Shown here in pieces: positions 34,201-44,252 of a stretch of DNA of 64,000 bases (positions are counted from its first letter, which is position 1; each line of letters begins with the position of its first letter). Source of the DNA: Pseudoips prasinana. Its lineage: Eukaryota > Arthropoda > Insecta > Lepidoptera > Nolidae. The notes beneath the pieces were generated by a model. The model saw only the letters and a list, made by a program, of their open reading frames with translations. It did no database searches and was not told the origin of the DNA. A program made the position numbers and the translations under genes. The stretch spans positions 6,634,001 through 6,698,000 of the forward strand of contig OX621243.1 of assembly GCA_951640165.1 (NCBI GenBank), written 5' to 3'.

Positions 34201-37200
34201 TGGGGTAGCTCTGCTGACATTGACACCATATTTATATTGCAAAAAAGAGCTGTAAGAGCTATCTATAATCTTGGCCCGAGAGTGTCTCTAAGAGAAAAAT
34301 TCAAAGAGGTCAACATTCTAACTGTACCATCTCAGTATATATATGAAAACTTACTATATGTGCATAAAAATATCGATTCCTTCTGTAAAAGGAGCGATAC
34401 ACATAATGTAAATACTAGATATAAGAATAATCTCATACTGCATACTACCCGTCTCCACAAAATAAGTAACTCTTTTATGGGGCAATGTATAAGATTCTAT
34501 AACAAACTTCCCAATGATATTAGAGAATTGTCTACGAATAAGTTTAAAAGAATTATTAAAGCCAAATTGTGTAGCAGGGCATATTACAAAATTTCTGATT
34601 ATTTAAGTGATAAAAGTGCTTGGGATGGAGTTGTTCTGAGTCAACACACATGATTGTAATTAATCTTAAGTATATTTTATTTTACAAAAGGATTCCTACT
34701 GAGTTTTCTGGCAGTGTTTCTCAGTAGCTGCCACGTCATGCACTGCACGGTCGGGTAAAAAAAATATGACGATTCCACATAAATGTAAAATTTTTACGGA
34801 ATAAACTTACTTTGACTTTGACTTTGACTATATACAATTCTATCTCGAAAACTACGCAAAATCGTAGAACATACATGGGGGGTGATTCGGATACACCTCA
34901 TCATAAAGTATCTAAATTTTGCGTTTGAACGTCAACTCCTGGGCCAGCCTGTATTGGAGTAAATATTAAGAAGGTGAAGTTAAAAGTAGCTACAGAACTA
35001 CAAAGCACTGCCTGTCTTTCTCCAAATATAAAGTATTTCTCACCAGTAAGTTCGTCTTTCTCGGCATCTTCATCACATGTCTCTTCATGGCACGGTTCTC
35101 TCTCGAAGGTATCGAAATGAATTTTACAGTATCTTGACACCTCCTTTCTTTTGTTGTGTTTCGTCTGAAAACTTACGTTACTTACTGAACATTTATTAAA
35201 TATCATCTATCCTACAATCCTCATATTGTCAGCCGCATGACGTCCACTGCTGGACAAAGGCCTCCTTAAAATATCTCAACAATAGTGCTGTGTCTACCGT
35301 CGTGCTTGGCAGACGAGTTGGCGATCGCAGTATGATGGTTAGCTATACCTCTAATTCACAGAGAGACGCTGATACCCTTTCTCTGGGAGACGTTTCCACG
35401 GGACGACGACTACACCTTCCACGATGAGATGGCGTAATAATATTCTATGCCGTCAGCCACACAGTAGACACCTTCATAAAATACCTTCTTTCTTATCCAA
35501 AGACTTTACGATTCAGGGTGTCCATATGATGGACACAACTACATTGTGGATACCTTCGGGGAGGCTTTTATCCAGCTGTGGACGTCATTATGATGATCAT
35601 ATACTTTTTTGGAACTAAAGTAAACTGTCTTAGCCCACACAGGAAGAAAATAATATTTATTTGTTTCATATTGTGTTATCAAAATCTCATAATCGCCAGA
35701 AGACGTTTCAAATACTTCATCTGAGGTCAGAAGTAAGGAAGATTACACTTTATAGAGAGAAAAAAATACATAGATTTATATAACCTGTATACTCACACGA
35801 GGATCATACTTCTCGACAGCAACGCCATCGACTAAATGGTACCTCTCTCTCCACCGGTAGCCGATAAGTTTTCCATCCTCACATTCACCTTCACAGGCAC
35901 TCCAGTCGTGCCACCGAGACATGGGGCAGTCTTCTTGGGGCAACGGCAGGGGCTCCGTTACTAGAGGCTCCTCACTAGAGCTATCAAGATACACATTTAT
36001 CACCATTATATGAACAACCACCGACCATTCAGAACCAAAGGAATGAGACAAAAGATTTTCTCATAATTGGTTGTCTTTTAATCACCATCGTCAGAACTTT
36101 CATGTCTTTTACATTCTTTCACTGAAATATGCTTACCTACATCGAACTAATATTATAAATGCGAAAGTTAGTGAGTATAAATATATGGATGTTTGTTACT
36201 CTTTCACGTAAAAACTACTGAACGGATTTTGATGTAACTTTGTAGTAATATAGCTTATATGTATATCCGAATAACTATAATTTATAAAGTTTAACTCGGG
36301 GAAACCGCACAGCTTTATGGTAACTCTGGCTTATTTAAACAAAATGTGAATACTAATGCCTTTTTAGTCAAATTTTTTTCTTTCTTTTTCATTTGTTGCG
36401 AGTGTCTGTAATTGTTATTATAACACAAGGAATGTACAGGTATTTAAATAACTCAATCTCATTAATATCTCAGTCTATGTATAAAACTACTTAATAAATA
36501 ACATAAACTCTGATACAACCCATCTTGGATTACTCTGACAGTTGCTACCTAGACGCTACAGAGGAGCTTCTAAATAAGATTGAGCGTTTACAAAATCTGT
36601 GCATTCGGTTTATATTCGGCCTGAAAAAATTCGACCATGTCTCTAAATTTCGTAAAGATGTCAAGTGGCTCCCAATTCGTTTTTGCAGGAACTGCGAGTG
36701 TTCCTGCAAAAACGAATTGGGAGCCACTTGACATCTTTACGAAATTTAGAGACATGGTCGAATTTTTTCAGGCCGAATATAAACCGAATGCACAGATTTT
36801 GTAAACGCTCAATCTTATTTAGAAGCTCCTCTGTAGCGTTTATATTCGGCCTGAAAAAATTCGACCATGTCTCTAAATTTCGTAAAGATGTCAAGTGGCT
36901 CCCAATTCGTTTTTGCAGGAACACTCGCATATTGTGTCTCATTTTTAACATCCTTCATAATCCCCAATCCCCTTCCTATCTGCGAGAGCGCTTCTCCTAT
37001 AAATCTGCTCCTGATGCTCTTTGCAGATCGCACATGAAATCCCTTCTTAAATTTCCTGTCCATAAAACTGATTTCTATTCCTATTCCTTTACTGTTCATG
37101 CGGTCAGGCTGTGGAACTCTCTTCCGCCAAATATTCGGAACTGCAATTCGATTTATTCTTTTAAAAGACAAGTAAAAATAATTATTTATCCATTTCATCC

Positions 37201-40200
37201 ATTTAGAATGTACGTTAGTATTAGTATTTAGTGTATTTTAAATTTAACATTGAGTATAATAGTGGTATATATTCGTATTTAAGTATTTACCTATGTATAT
37301 TATTAGTATGTAAGTTTATTATTGACCTACACACATTATTGACTATCTTCAATTATTTTTTTTCCTTTCGCGGGTCTGCTGGAAGAAATTTCTTACGAAA
37401 TAAGCAGATCCTGTGTACTCTTCGTTTCCTTTTGTTTATTATTGTATGATTTTTGTGTGTACATGAATAAGTAAATCAAATAAAATATTTAAACTGAAAT
37501 CAAGCTGAATGCCATTCCGATAGGTATATTGACGCCTTCACCGGGCGTGGGCTGAAGCCATTAAGCAAATAGGTCTAGCACGGGCTGCCTAGTGGTAATC
37601 CATACTGGGAGGCACCCCTTATGAGTTTCTAACCTCGTCTCAGGGCGGCTTCTGACCATTGCATGTGAGGGTTATCAAGTATGTGATATGGGTAAAATTA
37701 AATAAGGTAAATCTTTGCTTTTTTAGTGAAATTTATTTAGTACCTACCGCTTTTATAATATTTCTTTATACTAACATAATTATATGTGATGGGTGGTTGG
37801 TTGATGTGCGAATTATAGTTATTTATTTCAATGGCGATGAAATAAGTACTGTATCTATGAATCTCACCGACCCTCGTCGCCGCTATCAAGTTGGGTTTGA
37901 TACCTGGATGGCTCTTGTGGCTCCGGTTTCGTCTCTTCACTAGATTCTGGCTCTTTTGATTCCTCTTCAGGTTCCTTACCTGCTTCGGTTTCTTCTGTTG
38001 GGGTCTCTTTATGATCAAAAATATCGTAATCATCATCATTATCATGTCAGGCAATTTTTTTAAAACAACGCCTGCACTAGGGATTCTAGTCCCGGTGTCG
38101 CGGGGTACTTTACAAACATATAATAGACGGACACAAATTACATCCAGACTCAGAACAACTATTTATGGGTCACACAAATAGTTGTCTGGCGCGGGACTCG
38201 AACCCGCGACACGAAGCGGCGAGGCGACTGTCTTAGCCGCTGCGCCACACTTGCAGTCGAAATTTAATTAAATGAAATTATGTCCACAGGTGGACAAAAG
38301 CCTCCCCAAAGAATGGTGGATATGCCATAATCGCTACCCTTGGCAAACAGGTTGGCGATCGCAGTTTGATGGTCATAGTTTACAGAAAAATGCTGCTGCC
38401 CGTTCTCTGGTAGGTATTCTCTCGGTAAGTAGGTACACAAGAATTGTGATAATAATTATTAATTTTTATAAGCCTACCTGTAGTTACTTCACATTCTCTA
38501 TGATAAGTCCGTATGAGTTTTATATGAAATTTTCCAAAGGGATGCATGCTTTTTATGTCCATCTCGTAAAATGGTGAATTCTTATCGTAAGAGCTCATTT
38601 CGACGCGGGATACCGTATCTTGTGGAAATGTTTCGATATTGGCAGACTGAAAAAATAATTAAAATTTAAATTAACGCCAGTGCATGATTTACCCACAGGC
38701 TAATTAGTCTTGAATCTGGGGCGCAGGAACCTTGAGGTGGCGCTGATAGTAACTAGGTAACCCAGCGATACATACTGGCCACTTTACTGACGAACTAAAT
38801 TGTTCTAGAGTTAAATTCAATATGGCTTTATGACCACAGACAACCAACTAAACAAAAATTGCTACAGTAGTCTTTGAGACAGGGATATCAGGTATAAAGC
38901 TAATTAAATATTATTAATATATTAATATTGTAGCTAGTATATTAGTGGACCGGGTAGGCATAAGCAAAATAGACCAGGGGGCGCATTGTGATAGTTGCCT
39001 AGGGCTGTCAGACATCCAAATTCGGCACTGCACGTCGACTCGGGGAAGTCGCCTGATAGATCAGCAGATCAGATATGATGTGGGGGGTTCATACAGTTCC
39101 AGTTTGTCGAGCTAGAATAGCGACGAAGGCTTGTATCTTTCTACAGCGTTCGACCCCCATGCTTGCAGTAATTAGATTCGAAATTGTTTTGGGATTTCCT
39201 TGGTTCTGTGGGGTGACATGATTCTGAGCTCCTCCGCTGCAGACTTTGTATCCTTCGTAATATGATGTTTTGAAATCATTGTTTGTATGTATAATCAAAA
39301 GTATAGTTATTATTCGTGTATAAAAGTAATATAATTCGAACTATAAATACCTCACCTCATATGAGACGCCATTATCTGTCCCCGCGTCCCATGGATAAAG
39401 ATTCAACTCCCGTTCAGGCAACCACTCATTATTTTCCTGGCAAAGTTCAAATCTGGATACGCCTAAGAACCAATCTGGTGATGGAGATATGCCCACCATA
39501 GCAGAGAACAGATGGTTTTCCTTATCCACTCGGAAGAAGGAATATGTTGGGACGGCCATCTTAGGGTACCCGTGACCTTTACCCTTTATCAACGTCCGAG
39601 CGCCCTCGCCAACCTGAAAATATAAAACAACATACTATTATGGCAACCTGACAACTGATAAACAACTAATATATTACTTAGGTATATAAAGGCATATTGT
39701 AGTAAAATTACCCATCATGTCAGTCGAATGAAGTCCACATATCCATCATTTGGAGGGTTATACCATAATCGCCACACTTGGCAGACGGGTTGGCGATCGC
39801 AGTAAGATGGTCGTAGTACTCAAAAGAACGCTGCTGCCCGCTCTATGGAATCTCTACGTCTCCCACGGGATGAGACGGGATGGCGATATTCTTTTTGGGT
39901 TAAATTACACTCAGACACAAAACAAGCAATCGTGCTTATCACACAAAGTCCTTTTTGTCCTGAGTGGGGATCGAACCCAAGAACCCAAGCACTCAGGGTC
40001 ACTAACCACAATAACAACTGACTGTAATAACAGTTTCACCGATATCTTGGGTATTTTGACTAGATCACCTTGACCACTAGATCAAAGAATTCTAAAAGAA
40101 AAATATATATTGATAGCTTTCGATAATCAATTGTGTTTAAAGATTAAACGAAAATATCAAGAAATTAGTTATCAAATTTGTTCGTAAATTCATGGTTGGG

Positions 40201-43200
40201 AAAGCATTAAAATCGTCGCTGAAAGGATGTCCTTACCACACCACGTATTTCTGCTTCCAGCTTACTGGTATTGGCATGCTCTGCCAAATCTCTTAATCCG
40301 TCTGTAGCCAAACTGCCCGGCATCCACAAAATGTATTCAGCATTGTGAGATGCTCCAACTAGATCGCTGTACTTTGGTATCCAGTCGTTCTCAGGGTACA
40401 TGTATGGATGGGTGTTCCGGGACCATAAACCAGTAAACGATAACTACCGAAAAAAGAATAATAACATGTAAAATACGTACCTCCTTCTTCGGTAGTACCT
40501 ATATCTTTTAATATTTAATTTTATGAAGGTAATTTTACATACCTCATATTTTGCTTCATCGCAGATAGCGCATTCCATGTTTACCTGTGGTGCGACATCA
40601 TCTGGCTGCCTCATATCTTCGCATAGCTTCAAAGTCAGAGGAGACCCATCCTCAAACCAAACCTCTTCACTTTCAGCGACCATCGCACGAAGGGAAATGC
40701 ACCCATTACCTGACGGTGGCGCTTGCCAATAAACCTGATCACGAGATGGGCAGAAATCATCAACATTATAGGTGTGAGGATAAGTGTGACGTTTGCAAAG
40801 AACCATATTATTTGGTACAATCCTAGATTATATAGACTCTGCTATAACAAAAGAATCGAGCTTGCGACTCTGATGAACCCCAAAATAAATGAAAATAATT
40901 ACGGTATTTTACCAAACAAATTAGGTATTAGATCTATAAACTTGGCGGTTTTTATACTGGCTAGTTTGAATATTTATATAATTCAACTTGGCCTTCTAAA
41001 TTCAAATGAATTGCATACGTGGGTTCTTTATATTAAAATTTAAAATAAATTTATAGCATACAAATGAGTTGTGCATTTGTTTTCCGGCCTTTTTCTTTTA
41101 TATTGATGTTATGGTTATGTGAAACATGTAAAAATCGAACTTGTATCTATGCTCGTCATAAAATAAACTATCGTTCCGACGGCCCATCAAATGTTAGAAT
41201 TATTAGATTTGAAGGGCATCCTGCTGCTTGGAAGTATTGAGATGAGTGTATTCAAGCAGATAATTATATTCTGCGCGCGTGTATTTTACATTGATTTCAA
41301 TGGGACATTAGTTTTTTTGTGATTATAAATAAAAATTCATAAAAATCGGAAAATTGGATACCTACATAAAAATGACAAATTTTGATGTATCGAGATATAT
41401 GCACTCACGAGTATGGTCACTACCACTGCGTCAAATTTGAAGACGATTGGTTAAGCCGTTCAGGAGGAGTAAGCTCAGGAACGAACTACATGAGTCGCTT
41501 TACAAAGACCGACGTTTACACTCAGCTCAATAAATGATATCTATAACCTACTCCCATTTTCCTGTAACTCTTCTAAAAGAACTTTGAAAACCATAAACTC
41601 TCTGCACACTTAACAAATACTTCCACACCATAGGTGTAACAGACAATCCTCTGTGGAGAGCCTGCATGGACGCTGAGGAAACGGTCATGCATGTACCTAC
41701 TTCTCGAGTACACAGGCGTCACGAAAATTTTAATGGAAACCCTGGGATCACCAAGGGCTCTCACGGATGCCCTTAAAAACCTGAGAAACCTAATATGTTT
41801 CTGGAAAGAGGTGGGCTGGATGGAATGACGCTCACCATGGCTCACATACAATGGCACTAAGTCCCTGATCCATAGCATAGTAGTGGGAAACAACAATGAT
41901 GATAATGACCATAAACTCATACCTCTACATTTGATTTTATCGAATTCATAGATTCTTCCACAGAATTTAGACATCTATCACTAAACTTGGCGGTGGATGT
42001 ACTCATGGGTCGCAGCTCTCCAGGGTACAACGTGATGGTCCGTCTTGGGTTCCTAGGGTCTGGCTTGCTCTCACCCTCGGCTGATATCATAAAGCTAGTA
42101 AACGTTGATGTATCATCTGTTGCTGTAATTTGGACTGAAATGGATAAATAATTATCTACCTACTTAATTACATACCATTTATGCTTATTCTGCTGACTAA
42201 ACGACGGAATCAGTAGATAATGTACGAACAAACATACAAATAATATGTTGGCTGGTTGGCGTGGCTGGTAAATGCTGGCCTTTCACGCCGCAGTTCGTGG
42301 GTACGATTCCAACCCAGGACAGATATTTGTGTGCATGAATATGTATGTCCTGAGTCTGGGTGCAATTATCTATATAAATATGTATTTACAAAACAAGAGT
42401 CCATTCCATAGTTCCATAGTAGGTACAAGCTCTGCTTAGTTTGTTATTATTTATATAGTTACTATATGCTGAATGTGTCGTTGATCTGGCTCTACCATGG
42501 TCAACGGCTGATAACATTTTCAAATTCTGAGTAGGGGGGCAAGATGTGTCATTGCGATTGTTCTGAGTACCTAAGAGTCGGGAAGTTGTCGGTGTTATGC
42601 GCTCGTGCGTCGCAGGGCAGCTAAAGCTATTGCTCGTGCGCTTGATCTACCCCCGATCCTGACCCATCGATAACACCTCTTGAGGATGAGAGTAAAGTCC
42701 CATAACAGTAAATATCCTTTTTTAGGATTATTCGCATGTCCGGTGACGCAGTCAGAGCTAGGCTAGCTAGCCTAGGAAGCTTTCCCTTTCTTTTTTTACA
42801 TGACGTTTACAGTTGGGAAATTATGATAAAAAATAGTATCCCGTATTGGTAGCATATAGCACCAATAAAACTTACATGATTGCAAACCAAATAATTACAC
42901 ACACAAAAATAAATAAATATATTTAACTGGAACACCTTACTTAATTGCAACTTCCATAATATGTTTGATGATAATGAAGCATTGCTAATTAAAACTCATA
43001 GGCAACAACTAAACCAACTGGGTAACTTTTTGCCTATGAGTTTCTTCTGTCCGATGGTAGATGGATGCCCTTTTTCTTACTTTTCTGGTATCTAGCCGCA
43101 ACTTATATAGAGAGCCAACATCAATAAAAATAGAAAAAAAACATAGATAAATAATACGTAAGTAAATATATCTGGTACCTGTATAGAGTTGTTCGGGAAT

Positions 43201-43353
43201 ATACGCATTATTATTAACATCTAGAACTTTTAATTCGTAGCGTCCGTCAGCTTCCGTAGCCTGGGTCATCGAGCCGTAAGGTTTTCTGGAACAACGGAAA
43301 CTAACCACTGAGTATGGAATTAATAAAATGATACACAAAATAAATTGAAACAT
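31256..43353 (-). CDS. Secreted Reeler/Spondin_N/TSP1 protein B (F-spondin-like), 10 exons
   Basis: Exons: 43179-43353, 41923-42134, 40543-40734, 40237-40443, 39356-39613, 38478-38646, 37904-38006, 35797-35974, 35044-35164, and a less certain last exon 31256-31335. The spliced frame is open for 564 residues. The signal peptide (MFQFILCIILLIPYSVVS) is followed by Reeler (CSRKPYGS, YIPEQLYTG), Spondin_N ([49 protein letters not shown]), KLIRTYHRECE, an E/P-rich acidic linker and a TSP1-like repeat (CPMSRWHDWSACEGEC...CHEETC). Cysteine and intron patterns match protein A, so the two are tandem duplicates. The last exon fits in phase with a strong acceptor (TTTTCTTTTCAG) but is short and basic. 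The protein may instead end by reading past 35044. A full CR1-like LINE lies in the last intron. Confidence 0.85.
31954..34653 (+). CDS. LINE endonuclease-reverse transcriptase, N-terminus missing
   Basis: The frame carries APE endonuclease motifs ([28 protein letters not shown]) and a complete RT: [77 protein letters not shown], and [11 protein letters not shown] in the thumb. A C-terminal region ends with [16 protein letters not shown]. The first catalytic part of the endonuclease is missing because the copy is 5'-truncated. No stop or frameshift is seen, so it is young. It has no true start codon in the window (upstream stop at 31951), so this copy is probably not autonomous. CR1, Daphne or a relative cannot be separated by eye. 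Confidence 0.85.
   Translation, partial: [899 protein letters not shown]
31955..34830 (+). mobile_element. CR1-group LINE, 5'-truncated, with uninterrupted EN-RT frame
   Basis: Sequence similar to LINE ORF2 opens at about 31954 and runs without a stop to 34653. The 3' UTR ends in a (ACTTTG)n microsatellite (34808-34829), as in CR1/L2-type elements rather than poly-A. It lies antisense in the last intron of spondin-like gene B. Confidence 0.85.
35225..35620. repeat. Lepidopteran interspersed repeat fragments (gacgtccactgctggacaaa type)
   Basis: 'tgacgtccactgctggacaa', 'ggcagacgagttggcgatcg' and, reversed, 'aggcttttatccagctgtgg' recur, with variants, at about 38.28-38.40, 39.73-39.84, 50.86-50.90 and 28.37-28.43 kb. 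They look like the 3' end of a common non-LTR or SINE family. No coding content. Confidence 0.5.
36140..36320 (+). mobile_element. Helitron-like short element (5' part)
   Basis: 'tcgaactaatattataaatg' and 'actgaacggattttgatg' are typical of the 5' part of lepidopteran non-autonomous Helitrons. The 3' end is unclear. Confidence 0.5.
36525..37495 (+). mobile_element. LINE 3' fragment containing an inverted triplication
   Basis: The encoded tail (ERLQNLCIRFIFGLKKFDHV; KWLPIRFCRN; VHAVRLWNSLPPNIR; SFKRQVK) is the end of a Jockey/CR1-group ORF2, followed by a 3' UTR to about 37495. The segment 36554-36692 is followed by its exact reverse complement (36700-36838) and then by a third, forward, partial copy (36839-36922), after which normal coding resumes. 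It sits in an intron of spondin-like gene B. Confidence 0.8.
38089..38259 (-). mobile_element. SINE family A, full tRNA-like head
   Basis: On the minus strand it reads 'gtggcgcagcggctaagaca' (A box region) and 'gggttcgagtcccgcgcc' (B box), then 'aaatagttgttctgagtctg' and 'gtttgtaaagtaccccgcga'. It is next to exon 7 of spondin-like gene B. Confidence 0.8.
41600..41870 (+). mobile_element. Decayed LINE C-terminal tail
   Basis: Plus-strand residues such as CMDAEETVMHV and a broken LGW-like ending match the end of R1/Jockey-type ORF2. It contains frameshifts and lies in an intron of spondin-like gene B. Confidence 0.5.
42245..42450 (+). mobile_element. SINE family D
   Basis: The head ends 'ttcgtgggtacgattccaac', then 'ccaggacagatatttgtgtg' and 'gtcctgagtctgggtg'. 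It is intronic to spondin-like gene B. Confidence 0.65.
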
Positions 43354-44252
43354 TTTGGAGAGCGCAAGTCGCTCCCAGAAGCAGTAACGAACTAATATTT
43401 TCACAGCAATCTTGTCTTAGAAGGGTTATTTAAATATCGGATACTATTACCAGTAAGGATCATATTGCTGTTCTAATTAGTTAGATTAAAATGCATCTCA
43501 GTAGATATGGAATAGTACAGTTGTCTTCACTTCACTAGTGCACTTGCAATGTGAAATCCGCACGTAGGTACCTACTGTCTATATGACAAAGACGCTGTCA
43601 AAGTTAAAGTGGATCCATCGACATGGCGTTGACTGTACTACAAATAATATTCAAGGCAACAACAATTTATAAGGCGTAATATAGGACGGTAATTAAGGAG
43701 CGATATGCACCCATGAAACTTAACAAATAAAATAAAATTAGTTAGTGTAATGCATCAGCCCACATAACAGTAAGTAATAATTTAAAATACCAGGAGCAAA
43801 AGCTAAACACAACAAAAGGCAAATATAGACGAAAAGGGCAAGTTTCGTTGTTGACTTTCTTCTACGGCTAACCCTTGTATTATGTAGCTAGAGAAAGCAG
43901 CAGGATAGGTAAGGTAATATCCTCGCCGGCAAGGATCTTGTTGGCCTCTTATCCCAAACCCTTGTGTGACTTGGGATACGTTACCTGTTGTTGATGCCGG
44001 CGATTTCACTCTCGTTTTAGATTTCAGTATTTTTCCTTTTTACTGAAAAACTTCCGCGCTTTATAATAATTTATGCGTAAATTGAAGCACAATCTCCACT
44101 GTCACAATGTAGTTTGTTACATACTCTCTGTCTGTCAACACTGTCACTGTAGATTGTCTTTGTGTCATTAGTACGTACTCTACGTACAGTAAAATAAAAT
44201 TTGCGAGGTGTGGTGTGTTGTGGTGATAGTATTCAAATCAAATGTTTAATAA
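43354..44252. promoter_or_regulatory. Divergent intergenic region between spondin B and ELMO
   Basis: About 900 bp separates the two start codons on opposite strands, so both promoters lie here unless upstream exons exist. A dispersed repeat at about 43.80-44.01 kb ('tagctagagaaagcagcagg') has a relative at about 49.41-49.58 kb. Confidence 0.45.

Noticed and set aside
36815..37198. 127-codon minus frame in the LINE fragment
   Set aside because: Antisense shadow of the LINE tail, extended by the inverted copy.
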